A stretch of DNA of 64,000 nucleotides from Labrys miyagiensis (GTDB lineage: Bacteria; Pseudomonadota; Alphaproteobacteria; Rhizobiales; Labraceae): positions 62,001-126,000 of the forward strand of contig NZ_BSPC01000015.1 in assembly GCF_030160835.1 (NCBI RefSeq), given 5' to 3'. The number at the start of each line of letters is the position of its first letter. The first letter of the stretch is position 1. A program made the position numbers and the translations under genes. Below the pieces are notes generated by a model, which ran no database searches, was not told the DNA's origin, and worked only from the letters and a program-made list of their open reading frames with translations. This document shows positions 8,678 to 17,365 of the stretch, in pieces.

Positions 8678-9787
8678 CTAATTGATCAGGCGTTCTGTCT
8701 GTGCGTCGAACACGCAGACCTTCGACATGTCGACGGACAGCGGCACGGTCTGGCCGACCTCCGGCGCATCGTCGGGCTCGAAACGGGCGATGATCTCGTT
8801 GCCGGCAAGGCGCAGGCTCACCATGGTCTCCGCTCCCATCGGCTCGACGATCTCGACCGGTGCCGAGACCACGGCGCAGGCCCGCTTGCCCGGACCCCGC
8901 TCGGGATGGTGCAGGGTGATGTGTTCGGGACGAACGCCCAGCAGCACGCTGCGTGTTGTCGCCTTACCGTTGAGGGGAACGGCAAGGTTCATCGTCACCG
9001 GCGTGCCAGTGGTGCCGGCAAGGGCCAGAGACGAACCCTGCTCGCCGGTGACCTCGGCGCTCAGGAAATTCATCGGCGCGGCGCCCATGAAGCCGGCCAC
9101 GAATTTGTTGTCGGGGCGATCATAGATGGTTTGAGGCTCGGCGAATTGCTGCAGTTCGCCCTTGTGCATCACCGCGATGCGTGAGGCCAGCGTCATCGCC
9201 TCGACCTGATCGTGCGTGACATAAATGGTTGTCTTGCCAACGCGTTGATGCAGTTTCTTGATCTCGGAACGCATCTCGACGCGCAGCTTGGCGTCGAGGT
9301 TGGAGAGCGGTTCGTCGAACAGAAACAGGGCGGGATCGCGCACCAGCGCCCGTCCCATTGCGACGCGCTGGCGCTGGCCGCCGGAGAGCTGCGCGGGGCG
9401 GCGCTTCAGCAACGGCTCAATCTGCAGGAGTTGCGCAACCCGTGCCAAAGCCTGCATCTGCTCGGCCTTCGGCACCTTGCGGCTTTCCATGCCGAAGGTG
9501 ATGTTCTCCTGCACGGTCATGGTGGGGTAGAGCGCATAGGACTGGAACACCATGGCGATGTCCCTGTCCTTGGGTGGTACCTGGTTCACCACCCGGTCGC
9601 CGATGAGGATATCGCCGGAGGTGATACTTTCGAGCCCGGCGATCATCGAGAGCAGAGTGGACTTGCCACAGCCGGATGGGCCGACCAGGGCGACGAACTC
9701 GCCGGGACGCGCCTCGATATTGATGCCGCGCAGCACTTCCAGGGCGCCGTAGCTCTTGCGCAGATTTCGAATGGTGAGTGAGGTCAT
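8678..9787 (-). CDS. ABC importer ATPase, carbohydrate type (UgpC/MsmK-like)
   Basis: A 369-residue cytoplasmic ATPase that powers the neighbouring sugar importer. Visible motifs are Walker A GPSGCGKST (residues 37-45), the Q-loop (VFQSYALYP), signature LSGGQRQRVAMGRALV, Walker B LFLFDEPLSNLDAKLR and the switch histidine in VTHDQ. About 120 C-terminal residues form the regulatory TOBE/MOP domain typical of CUT1 ATPases, including LLGVRPEH. It is the last transport gene of the unit running from 13050 leftwards. Some family members serve several importers. Confidence 0.95.
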   Translation of the reverse strand: MTSLTIRNLRKSYGALEVLRGINIEARPGEFVALVGPSGCGKSTLLSMIAGLESITSGDILIGDRVVNQVPPKDRDIAMVFQSYALYPTMTVQENITFGMESRKVPKAEQMQALARVAQLLQIEPLLKRRPAQLSGGQRQRVAMGRALVRDPALFLFDEPLSNLDAKLRVEMRSEIKKLHQRVGKTTIYVTHDQVEAMTLASRIAVMHKGELQQFAEPQTIYDRPDNKFVAGFMGAAPMNFLSAEVTGEQGSSLALAGTTGTPVTMNLAVPLNGKATTRSVLLGVRPEHITLHHPERGPGKRACAVVSAPVEIVEPMGAETMVSLRLAGNEIIARFEPDDAPEVGQTVPLSVDMSKVCVFDAQTERLIN

Positions 9788-9813
9788 TCCGCCAACTCAT
9801 TGCTCAAGAGGAA

Positions 9814-10704
9814 TTATTTGATCGCGCCCTGTGTGAGCCCGCGCACGAAATAGCGCCCGCCGAAGAAATAGATCAGCAGGGGTGGCAGGGCACCGATCAG
9901 CACTGCCGCGCTCATCACGTCATATTCGCGCACATTGGTGCCGTTCATGGTCAGTGCCACCAGGGCCGAGGTGATCGGCTGCTCGCGCCCGGAGGTGAAG
10001 ACGACGCCATAGAGGAATTCGTTCCAGATGCCGGTGAACTGCCAGATCACCGTGACGATCAGGATGGGCGGGGAGAGCGGCAGGATGATCTTGCGGAAGA
10101 TGCGCCAGAAGCCGGCGCCGTCGATGCGGGCGGCCTTGATCAGCTCGTCCGGCACGTTCACGTAATAGTTCCGGCAGAACAGGGTGGTGAAGGACAAACC
10201 CTGCACCGTGTGAACGAGGACGAGGCCGTAGGTCGAGTTGGTGAGGCCGATCGTGCCCAGAATATAGGCCCATGGCAGCAGGGCGATCTGGCCGGGCATG
10301 AACACGCCGAGCGTCATGCCGGCGAAGATCCATTCCGAACCGGGGAAGCGCCATTTCGACAGGATGTAGCCGTTGATGGCGCCGATCGCCGTGGAGATGA
10401 TGGTGGCCGGAATGGCCATGCGCAGCGAATTGAAGAAATTGCCCTTCACGCCCTCGCAGGTGCCCCCGACGCAATAGGTATTCCAGGCCTCGTACCAGCC
10501 CTTGAGATTGAAGCTGCGCGGGAAGGCGATCAGGCCGTTCTGCGCGATCTCCGGCAGGTCGCGGAAGGAATTGAGGATGATCACCACCAGCGGCAGCAGG
10601 TAATAGGCGGCGAACAGGGCCAGGATGGCATAGACGCCGATCTTGGCGCGAGAACGCTTCCAACTGCCGGAGGTCGCAAGGGGATCGTAGCTGAAGTCAG
10701 CCAT
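9814..10704 (-). CDS. Carbohydrate ABC transporter permease (MalG type)
   Basis: A CUT1 inner-membrane permease with about six transmembrane spans and the EAA loop (DELIKAARIDGAGFWRIFRKIILPL) that docks on the ATPase. The C terminus (FVRGLTQGAIK) is the usual MalG-family ending. I place the start at the ATG at 10704 (MADFSYDPL), which overlaps the 3' end of the partner permease gene. An open upstream extension looks non-coding. A long periplasmic loop with two cysteines (CVGGTC) lies between spans one and two. It pairs with the next gene to form the translocation channel. Confidence 0.93.
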   Translation of the reverse strand: MADFSYDPLATSGSWKRSRAKIGVYAILALFAAYYLLPLVVIILNSFRDLPEIAQNGLIAFPRSFNLKGWYEAWNTYCVGGTCEGVKGNFFNSLRMAIPATIISTAIGAINGYILSKWRFPGSEWIFAGMTLGVFMPGQIALLPWAYILGTIGLTNSTYGLVLVHTVQGLSFTTLFCRNYYVNVPDELIKAARIDGAGFWRIFRKIILPLSPPILIVTVIWQFTGIWNEFLYGVVFTSGREQPITSALVALTMNGTNVREYDVMSAAVLIGALPPLLIYFFGGRYFVRGLTQGAIK

Positions 10705-11641
10705 GGCTTTCCTCCCGACGCTTGCGCCAGGCCTGCCAGAGCGCATAGGGGATGAGGATCAGCGCGATGGCTGCCACGATCATCATCGCGGCGGCGGCGC
10801 CCTCGGCGATCTGTCCGCGCTGGAACATCAAGTCATAGACATAGATGGCCGGGAACGTGGTGGAAACGCCCGGTCCGCCGCCTGTCAGGGCCAGCACGAG
10901 ATCGAAGGTCTTGGTGGCAAATTGCAGGAGCACCACGATCACCGCTATGAAGATCGGCCGGATCGTGGGGATGACGATCTTGCGATAGATGCGGGCCACG
11001 CTGGCGCCATCGATCTGCGCGGCCTTGATCAGGTCGTGATCGACGGAGCGCAACCCGGCGAGGAAGAGTGCCATGGCAAAGCCGGAGGACTGCCAGATGC
11101 CGGTGATGACGACGCCATAGATCGCCCAGTTGCGATTGGTCATCCAGCGGAACTGGAAGCTCGACCAGCCGAGATTGTGCATGAAGAATTCGAAACCCGC
11201 GGTGGGATTGAAAAGCCAGCTCCATACCGTGCCGGTGACCACGAAGGAGACGGCGAGGGGATAGAGGTAGATGGTGCGCCAGACGGATTCGAAGCGCACG
11301 CGCTGGTCGATCATGATGGCCAGCAGCAGGCCGATCGCCATGGCGCCCGCCACGAACAACACGCCGAAGACGAAGAGATTGGTATAGGCGATGTTCCAGC
11401 GCGCATTCTTCCACAGCGAGACGTAGTGGCCGAAGCCTTCATATTGATATGTCGGCAGCTGCGTGGAGTTGGAAAGCGAGATGTAGAAGGTCCAGGCGGT
11501 GAAGCCGAAGACATAGACGAAGCTGGTGAGCACCCAAGGCGCCAGCACGATTTGCGGCACATATTCGCCGAGGCGGTCGCGCCAGGACCGGCGATACTCG
11601 CTTGCCGAGGCTGATGACGCTGAAGGTGCAACTGCAGACAT
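10697..11641 (-). CDS. Carbohydrate ABC transporter permease (MalF type)
   Basis: A 314-residue inner-membrane permease with about six hydrophobic spans. Its EAA motif reads DHDLIKAAQIDGASVARIYRKIVIPTI. A TGGGPG turn follows the fifth span, as in sugar permeases of this class. The gene overlaps the start of the MalG-type permease by eight bases, so the two are co-translated. Together with the binding protein upstream and the ATPase downstream it makes one complete importer, whose substrate should match the sugar-acid enzymes encoded alongside. Confidence 0.93.
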   Translation of the reverse strand: MSAVAPSASSASASEYRRSWRDRLGEYVPQIVLAPWVLTSFVYVFGFTAWTFYISLSNSTQLPTYQYEGFGHYVSLWKNARWNIAYTNLFVFGVLFVAGAMAIGLLLAIMIDQRVRFESVWRTIYLYPLAVSFVVTGTVWSWLFNPTAGFEFFMHNLGWSSFQFRWMTNRNWAIYGVVITGIWQSSGFAMALFLAGLRSVDHDLIKAAQIDGASVARIYRKIVIPTIRPIFIAVIVVLLQFATKTFDLVLALTGGGPGVSTTFPAIYVYDLMFQRGQIAEGAAAAMMIVAAIALILIPYALWQAWRKRREESHG

Positions 11642-11781
11642 TGTTTGGCACGCCCTTTCTTCAAGTGAGCTGCATCTTCCGCCCAGCGCCCCCCACCCTT
11701 GTATTCCCTCCCCACAGGGGGAGAGATTGCTGCTGCGTCACGTTTCATTCCGGATGGATTGCGCGGCCGCGACGCCTGTCC

Positions 11782-13050
11782 TTACATCTGTGCCTGCACG
11801 GCATCCGCCATGGCATTGGCGGCGTCCGAAGAAGACATGTCGGGCGTGTTCACGAATTCGGTAATGGTTTCCATCATGGCGCCGCGGAATTTCTGCAGAA
11901 CGGTCATGTTATGGGCCATCGAGCGCACCAGCGTGCCGGCCTCGATCGAGGCCTTCAGATCTTCCTGGGACTTCTGCTGGCAGGGATTGAAGCCATCGAG
12001 GGTGATGTCCAGCCGGGCAGGAATGGAGCCCTTGGCCTTGTTGAAGATGGTCTGGAAGTCCTTGGACATGATGAGGTGGGCGAGGAGCTTCTGGCCGTCG
12101 ATATAGTCCTGGTCCTTCTGGGTGAAGAACACCACGGAGTCCGAATTCAGGATGAAGCCGGGCTTGCCCCAGTCGGTCGGTGCCTGAGCGCAGACATAGT
12201 CCTGCCCCTGCTTGAAGCCTGCCGCGGTGAGGGTGCCGACCTCCCAGTCGCCCATGATGAAGAAGGCGGCCTGGCCATTGGCCATCATGTTGGAGGCGGC
12301 GTCGTAATCACGCCCGGAAATACCTTTGTCCATGTATTTGGACACCATCAGGCGGAACTGATCGAAGGCCTTGATCATGCCCGGGCTGCGCAGGGCGTCC
12401 ACGTTGCCTTCGACGAAGGCCTTGCGGAAGAGATCGATGTCCTGACCGTAGACGACGTTCTCGAAGACGGTGGCATCGCTCCAGTCCTGCGACAGGTGCG
12501 CGATGCAAATGAGGCCCGCGGCCACCACCTTGTCGCAATCGGTATTGAACTCGGACCAGTTCTTGGGAAGATCGGTGATGCCGGCCTTGGCCATCGCCTT
12601 GGTCGAGCCCCAGAGCCAGTTGATGCGGTGGATGTTCATGGGAGCGGCGACCCAGGAGCCCTTCGGCTTCATCACCGGCAGCAATTCAGGCGCCACCACC
12701 TTGTCCCAGCCTTCGTCACCGGCGAGGGCGTCGAGATTGGCGGTCTTGCCGGTGTCGTTCCATTCGGCGATTTCAGGGCCCTTGAGCTGGACGGCGGGTG
12801 GCGCGTTGCCGGCGACCACGTCGGCGCGCAGCTTGGCGAGCGTATTGGCGGTATGGCCCGCGATGGAGGTCTGTTCCCAGGTGCCGCCGGCGGCCTTGAA
12901 GAGTTCCCCGAGCTTGGCGATGGCATCCGCGTCGGAGCCGGTCGACCATTGATGCAACAGATTGGTTTTCGGTTCGGCGGAGGCCGCGCTGGCCATCAGG
13001 GCAGCGCACAGCAGACTTCCGACCGCGGCAACGAGGCTACGGCGACGCAT
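11782..13050 (-). CDS. Extracellular solute-binding protein of the sugar ABC importer
   Basis: A 422-residue periplasmic protein with a Sec signal peptide (MRRR start, hydrophobic core, cleavage after ASAASA at about residue 25). The mature part begins EPKTNLLHQWSTGSDADAI and follows the family 1 extracellular binding fold, including the AAFFIMGDWE segment common in CUT1 binding proteins. It captures the sugar or oligosaccharide and delivers it to the permease pair. The gene leads the transport unit. The region upstream has a candidate operator at 13103-13117 shared with two other promoters of the cluster. About 140 bases separate it from the permease genes, and no gene is visible there. Confidence 0.93.
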   Translation of the reverse strand: MRRRSLVAAVGSLLCAALMASAASAEPKTNLLHQWSTGSDADAIAKLGELFKAAGGTWEQTSIAGHTANTLAKLRADVVAGNAPPAVQLKGPEIAEWNDTGKTANLDALAGDEGWDKVVAPELLPVMKPKGSWVAAPMNIHRINWLWGSTKAMAKAGITDLPKNWSEFNTDCDKVVAAGLICIAHLSQDWSDATVFENVVYGQDIDLFRKAFVEGNVDALRSPGMIKAFDQFRLMVSKYMDKGISGRDYDAASNMMANGQAAFFIMGDWEVGTLTAAGFKQGQDYVCAQAPTDWGKPGFILNSDSVVFFTQKDQDYIDGQKLLAHLIMSKDFQTIFNKAKGSIPARLDITLDGFNPCQQKSQEDLKASIEAGTLVRSMAHNMTVLQKFRGAMMETITEFVNTPDMSSSDAANAMADAVQAQM

Positions 13051-13149
13051 TAGTTCCTCCCTGTTGATTTCCTCGCTCTTCGCGAGCGTGTGGATATTCG
13101 ACTACCATACAAGATACCAGTTTGCAATGTGACGGTTCCCACGTTGAGA

Positions 13150-13283
13150 AGTCATCCCGCACGCGCTGCAACACGCAGTGGTGCGGCGCAGATGCGGGAC
13201 CGCAAGATGAGAGAGGCGTCCCACGGCGGGCGGTCCCGTGTCTGCATCGCACCACTGCGCGCTGCGATGCGCACGGGATGACT
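13150..13283. repeat. Imperfect extragenic inverted repeat (52-bp arms)
   Basis: Arms at 13150-13201 and 13232-13283 are reverse complements with about eleven mismatches, so the RNA could fold as one long imperfect hairpin of about 134 bases. It fills the gap between the aldolase stop codon and the binding-protein promoter. Changes that keep pairing potential suggest an old or structurally maintained element. Confidence 0.8.
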
Positions 13284-13287
13284 AGGT

Positions 13288-14121
13288 TCAGGCGATCGCC
13301 TGCCGGTTGGCCTCCAGCGATTGGCGCGAGCCCGCGGCCAGCAGTTCGAGATCCGAGGTGGTGGTGAGGATGAGCACGCCGCGCTCGATAAGGGCGCGCT
13401 GGTCGGCGGGCTTGGTATTGATGCCGAGGCTGACGGGCACGCCAGCCTTCTTGGCCTTGGCGATGATGGTGTCGAGCGCGCCTTTGTTGGTGGGGTGCTG
13501 GTGCTGGCGGAACAGGCCCGTGGTGCCGGAAAGGTCATTCGGCCCGATGGCCACCGCATCGATGCCCGGCACGGCCAGGAATTCGTCCAGCACGTCGAGC
13601 GTAGCGATGTCCTCGATCTGCGGCATCACGAACAGCGCCTCATTGGCCGCCGCGACATAATCCTCGATGTTGCGGTAGTAGTTGGAGGCGCGGCGCGGGC
13701 CGAAGCCACGGGCGCCGACCGGCGGATAGCGGCAGGCCCGCACCAGATCGCGGCACTCCTCCACCGTGCGCACCATCGGCGCCATGATGCCTTCGACGCC
13801 CATGTCGAGCACCTGCTTGATGCGGACATGGTCGTTCCAGGGCACGCGCACCACCGGCACGGTGTCGGTGCCGTTGAAGCCCATCAGCGTGTGCTGAAGC
13901 GTCACCAGGTCCCAGGGGCCATGCTCCATGTCGATGAGCAGGAAGTCGAAGCCGGTGCGGGCGAGGATCTCGGCAGCCGCCGGATCGTTCAGGCTCAGCC
14001 AGGCGCCGAAGACGGGCTTGCCGTCCCTAAGCTTGCCCTTCATCGCCTTGACGCGGCCGAGCGCGCCCCAGCCGCCACTGGTGGCTGCGCCGGTGCTCTG
14101 CAAACCTTCTGCTTCAGACAC
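13288..14121 (-). CDS. HpcH/HpaI-family aldolase (2-keto-3-deoxy sugar acid aldolase)
   Basis: A 277-residue class II aldolase. The fold begins with GAWLSLNDPAAAEILARTGFDFLLIDMEHGPWD, where the His of MEHG is the catalytic base. VMPQIEDIATLDVLDEFLAVPGIDAVAIGPNDLS supplies the metal-binding Glu and the GPNDLS phosphate/carboxylate loop. Relatives cleave 2-keto-3-deoxy acids such as KDR or 2,4-dihydroxyhept-2-ene-1,7-dioate into pyruvate and an aldehyde. Next to a rhamnonate-dehydratase-like enzyme, it probably cleaves the product of that dehydratase. The first 25 residues are an unconserved tail. Repeat elements lie on both sides of the gene. Confidence 0.92.
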   Translation of the reverse strand: MSEAEGLQSTGAATSGGWGALGRVKAMKGKLRDGKPVFGAWLSLNDPAAAEILARTGFDFLLIDMEHGPWDLVTLQHTLMGFNGTDTVPVVRVPWNDHVRIKQVLDMGVEGIMAPMVRTVEECRDLVRACRYPPVGARGFGPRRASNYYRNIEDYVAAANEALFVMPQIEDIATLDVLDEFLAVPGIDAVAIGPNDLSGTTGLFRQHQHPTNKGALDTIIAKAKKAGVPVSLGINTKPADQRALIERGVLILTTTSDLELLAAGSRQSLEANRQAIA

Positions 14122-14141
14122 TGTAACTTCCTTCTTTCCTT

Positions 14142-14289
14142 ACCCTCCCCTTTATGGGGAGGGTCGACGCGCAGCGTCGGGGTGGGGTGAGAACCACCGC
14201 CCTTGATTTATGTTCGAGATGAAGTCAGCAAGGCATGTGGCGCCACCCCACCCCGGACTTCGTCCGACCCTCCCCATAAAGGGGAGGGT
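14142..14289. repeat. Extragenic inverted repeat with CCCTCCCC-type arms
   Basis: Arms at 14142-14189 and 14244-14289 share long complementary ends (ACCCTCCCCTTTATGGGGAG on the left) and differ mainly in a short inner hairpin, GACGCGCAGCGTC against GGACTTCGTCC. The inner changes conserve the hairpin but not its sequence. It lies between the dehydratase and aldolase genes. Confidence 0.85.
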
Positions 14290-14311
14290 GAAGATTTGGC
14301 GGCACCTGGCA

Positions 14312-15505
14312 TCACAAGCGGACTTCTTCCTCGCGTTCGATCTTGGCCGGGTCGAGATCCATGTCGACACCCGGCGCATGGGGCAGGTGGATGTCGCCCT
14401 TCACCGGCCAGAGTGGGTTCATCAGGAAATGCATGTTGATGGCGTTCCACTTCACCAGGAATTCCTGGTAGGGCGTGTGGATGGGCGATTGCGTCACGCT
14501 GAAATGGATGCCGATGGGCGTCGAATGGCCATGGGGGATGGTGATGAGGTCATGCACCGTGGCATAGGCCGCGATCTTCAGCGTCTCGCTGAGGCCGCCG
14601 CACCAGTAGATGTCCGGCTGGTAGATATCGAGCGCGTCCTTCTCGATGAAGCGCTTGAAGCCCCAGCGGGTATATTCATGCTCGGCGCCGGAGAGGGGGA
14701 TGCTGGTCTTGGCCTTCAGCTTGACATGGCTGTCGATGCGGTCGGGCATGAAGCATTCCTCCACCCAGCGCGGGCGGAATTCCTCGATGCGGGAGCAGAA
14801 ATCCACGGCATAGTCGAGGTTCAGGCTCTGCCAGCAGTCGATCATGATGTCGTAGTCATCGCCCAGCGTCTCGCGCAGCGTGCGCACCAAGGCGACGTTC
14901 TGCCTGAGACCCTCGTGGCCGGCCATCGGGCCATGGCGGATGAACCATTTCTGCGCCTTGTAACCCTTTTCCTTATATTCCAACGCTCGCTCCCTCACCT
15001 TGCCGAGATCGAGCACGGCATAGCCGAGCATGGAGGCATAGGCGGGTATGCTCTCGCGCGTCGGCCCGCCCAGGATGCGCCAGAGTGGTTGGTTGAACGC
15101 CTTGCCCTTGAGATCCCACAGGGCGCAGTCGATCGCCGAGATCGCCACCATCGGAATACCCTGGCGACCATGCACCTGCAGGCGGTGCATCTGATCCCAC
15201 AGGAGCTCGATCGCCAGCGGATCCTTGCCCATGATGATCGATTTGAGTTGGGTGAGGATGAGATGCGAGCAATCCTGCCAGATCGGCCCGGCTGTGCCGG
15301 TGACGCCTTCATCGGTGTGGATCTCGACGAAATCCTGCACCAGCTTCAGATGGCTGCCATCGACCTGTTCGCCGCCTTCAAAGGGGCCCTGGTCGCGATA
15401 TTCGGGATAGATGTCGATAGGGCGAACGAGGCGTTCTTCCCAGAACATGCCTTTGGTGGCCATGGTGCCGTGGACACGGCGAATCTTCACGCCGGTAATC
15501 TTCAT
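14312..15505 (-). CDS. Enolase-superfamily sugar-acid dehydratase (rhamnonate dehydratase-like)
   Basis: A 397-residue mandelate racemase/muconate lactonizing enzyme homologue that should remove water from an aldonate to give a 2-keto-3-deoxyaldonate. The three metal ligands appear as Asp in MIDCWQSL, Glu in WVEECFMPD and Glu in SGAEHEYTRWG. The sequence DIYQPDIYWCGGLSETLKIA followed by IPHGHST provides the barrel strands with the catalytic His. These features match the rhamnonate dehydratase branch better than mannonate or galactonate dehydratases. The start is set at the ATG at 15505 (MKITGVKIRRVHG). Thirteen upstream codons are open but look untranslated. Confidence 0.92.
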   Translation of the reverse strand: MKITGVKIRRVHGTMATKGMFWEERLVRPIDIYPEYRDQGPFEGGEQVDGSHLKLVQDFVEIHTDEGVTGTAGPIWQDCSHLILTQLKSIIMGKDPLAIELLWDQMHRLQVHGRQGIPMVAISAIDCALWDLKGKAFNQPLWRILGGPTRESIPAYASMLGYAVLDLGKVRERALEYKEKGYKAQKWFIRHGPMAGHEGLRQNVALVRTLRETLGDDYDIMIDCWQSLNLDYAVDFCSRIEEFRPRWVEECFMPDRIDSHVKLKAKTSIPLSGAEHEYTRWGFKRFIEKDALDIYQPDIYWCGGLSETLKIAAYATVHDLITIPHGHSTPIGIHFSVTQSPIHTPYQEFLVKWNAINMHFLMNPLWPVKGDIHLPHAPGVDMDLDPAKIEREEEVRL

Positions 15506-15531
15506 TCTTGCCGATCTCCCTGCAAATTTAT

Positions 15532-15547
15532 CGTTTGAAAACAAACG
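15532..15547. promoter_or_regulatory. Palindrome between dehydratase and GntR genes
   Basis: A perfect inverted repeat CGTTTG-AAAA-CAAACG lies 27 bases upstream of the dehydratase start and just past the regulator stop. The position suits an operator for the dehydratase unit. The binding protein is unknown. Confidence 0.35.
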
Positions 15548-15574
15548 CAGACCGGCAAATCTCGGAGCCTGCGC

Positions 15575-16285
15575 CTATGCCTGCCCCTCCTTGGTCGCCT
15601 TCTTCACTTCACTCTCGCGGCGGAACATTTCGTAGGGGTTGTAGACATGCAGGCCGAGCCGCGAAACCGCGTCGCTATCGCGGCCGGCCTTGAGGGTTTC
15701 CACGATCTCGCGATGTCCGAGGCGCGAGTCCGCGATCTGCTGCGGCGTGCGAGTGAGGCGGTAGCGGATGGTGCGTACGCGCCCGGATATGCGGGCATAG
15801 GCCTCGATCAATTCCTTGTTCTCGCTGGCCTTGACCAGGCCTTCATGAAACGAATTGTCCAGCGCCTGATATTCGGCAAGGTCGGGAAGCGGCGGCGTCT
15901 CGCTGCGGCTGACCACTCTTTCCAACTGCTCCACCAGCACCTCGCGGTTGCGCGAGATGGCGATGCGCATGGCGCCGGTTTCCAGCACCTCGCGCAGTTC
16001 GCAGATGTCGCGTAGTTCCGCCTCGTTGTACTGGAACACGAAGGTGCCGCGCTGCGGACGAACCTCGACCAGATGTTCGGTTTCGAGGCGCATGAAAGCC
16101 TCGCGCACCGGCGTGCGGCTGACGCCGAGCTGTTCGGCCAGCACGCTCTCCGAGAGCTGTTCGCCAGGGCCAAGGCGGCCGGAAACGATCAGTTCGCGGA
16201 TTTCGTGGATCACCAGTTCCGCCAGGGAGCGCGGGCGGGCCAGGCGCTCGAGCGGGGTGGGATCAGCCGGGTTGGGTGTCATCAT
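15575..16285 (-). CDS. GntR-family regulator with FCD ligand domain
   Basis: A 236-residue regulator. The N-terminal winged helix covers about residues 18-85 (ELIVSGRLGPGEQLSESVLA then LGVSRTPVREAFMRLE, the classic GntR recognition helix). The C-terminal helical FCD domain (about 95-220) has the metal/ligand histidine pattern, for example DNSFHEGLVKAS and LGHREIVETL. FCD regulators usually sense sugar acids or other carboxylates and derepress when the ligand is present, so a pathway intermediate such as the aldonate is a likely inducer. It sits between the dehydrogenase and dehydratase genes of the cluster, 14 bases after the former. Either of two adjacent ATG codons could start it. Confidence 0.93.
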   Translation of the reverse strand: MMTPNPADPTPLERLARPRSLAELVIHEIRELIVSGRLGPGEQLSESVLAEQLGVSRTPVREAFMRLETEHLVEVRPQRGTFVFQYNEAELRDICELREVLETGAMRIAISRNREVLVEQLERVVSRSETPPLPDLAEYQALDNSFHEGLVKASENKELIEAYARISGRVRTIRYRLTRTPQQIADSRLGHREIVETLKAGRDSDAVSRLGLHVYNPYEMFRRESEVKKATKEGQA

Positions 16286-16299
16286 GGCGCTGGAGCCTC

Positions 16300-17259
16300 C
16301 TATGTCACCGACGTAAGGGCGCCGCGGCCGGAGAACCAGCTGACGAGGTTGTCGATGACGCAGGCGCCCATAGCCCGCATCGTTTCTTCAGTCGAGGAGG
16401 CGATATGCGGCGTTAGCACTACGTTATCGAGTGCCCGCAAGGCGGCAGGCACCATAGGTTCGTCGTAGAAGACATCGAGACCGGCCGCACCCAGGCGCTT
16501 TTCCTGCAGGGCCTTGATCAGTTCAGGTTCGTCCACCAGCCAGCCACGGGCGATGTTGACGAAGATGCCGCGAGGGCCGAGGGCGTCGAAGATCGTGCGG
16601 CCAATCATGGGTGGAGCGCCCTTGGGATTGCCCGCGGCGCACAGGAAGAAAATGTCGACGGTGGAAGCGAGCGTCCCGGCATCGGTGACGTGGGTATAGG
16701 GGACATCCTCGCGCTTGACGGGATCGGCGTAGAAGATCTGCGTCTTGAACGCCTCGAGACGCCTGGCGACTTCGATGCCGATGCGGCCGAGGCCGAGAAT
16801 ACCCACCCGCAGGCCGGTGAGCTTGCGGCCGAGCGGCAGGCGCTCCTTCTCCCATTGCTGGCTGCGCACGAATCGGTCGGCGAGGGGGATCTGGCGGCAG
16901 CAGGAGAGGGCGAGGCTCACGGCGAGATCGGCGACATCGTCGAAGAGGACGGGGGTGGTGGTGAGCTTGATGCCACGCTCGCGGATGGCGGGCAGATCGC
17001 TGGTTTCGAGGCCGACCCCGTTGAGGGCACAGATCTCGAGCTTCGGCATTAGTTCGATATGGCGCCGCGTCAGCCCGGCCATGCCATGACCGACGGCGCC
17101 GCGGATCGAGCTGCCGATGCGTTCGAGGGCGGCGAGGGGATTGGCCTCGGCATAGACCGGATGGATCTTGAAGCGGCTCTTCAGCTCCTCCAGCACGAAA
17201 GGCTGCTGCCCGCCGATCAAGGCCAGTTCGACGTCGGGAAACGACGCTGCCGAAATCAT
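16300..17259 (-). CDS. D-2-hydroxyacid dehydrogenase family protein
   Basis: A 319-residue NAD(P)-dependent dehydrogenase. The Rossmann motif is VGILGLGRIGIEVARRLEAF. The catalytic set is Arg in NIARGWLVDE, Glu in DVFYDEPMVP and His in VVLTPHIASSTEETM. Members reduce glyoxylate, hydroxypyruvate or other 2-keto acids. Within this cluster it could reduce an aldehyde- or keto-acid product of aldol cleavage, or act on a branch sugar acid. It is the first gene of the unit that continues into the GntR gene. A candidate operator at 17307-17320 lies 48 bases upstream of its start. Confidence 0.92.
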   Translation of the reverse strand: MISAASFPDVELALIGGQQPFVLEELKSRFKIHPVYAEANPLAALERIGSSIRGAVGHGMAGLTRRHIELMPKLEICALNGVGLETSDLPAIRERGIKLTTTPVLFDDVADLAVSLALSCCRQIPLADRFVRSQQWEKERLPLGRKLTGLRVGILGLGRIGIEVARRLEAFKTQIFYADPVKREDVPYTHVTDAGTLASTVDIFFLCAAGNPKGAPPMIGRTIFDALGPRGIFVNIARGWLVDEPELIKALQEKRLGAAGLDVFYDEPMVPAALRALDNVVLTPHIASSTEETMRAMGACVIDNLVSWFSGRGALTSVT

Positions 17260-17306
17260 GGCGCCCTACCTCATTCCACCCTGGAGCCCGCCGCTTATGC
17301 GGCTAT

Positions 17307-17320
17307 GTATCTCGTGTGTA
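17307..17320. promoter_or_regulatory. Candidate cluster operator motif
   Basis: GTATCTCGTGTGTA here resembles GTATCTTGTATGGTA on the minus strand at 13103-13117, upstream of the binding-protein gene. A shorter match, TTTTGTATGAAT, lies on the minus strand at 18813-18824 in the lactonase/SDR divergent promoter. Three promoters of the cluster thus share a TTGTATG-like core. Binding by the encoded GntR protein is inferred. Confidence 0.35.
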
Positions 17321-17365
17321 ACATATCAGTTGGGAGGGCGGCAAGACGGGAAATGTCGGATGAAT

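Noticed and set aside
11690-11735. Full extra copy of the CCCTCCCC-type palindrome
   Set aside because: Only one short half resembling the element at 14142 is present, too short to call a repeat.
11602-13053. 483-codon plus-strand frame opposite the binding-protein gene
   Set aside because: It lies antisense to a gene with signal peptide and family motifs, and has no motif of its own.
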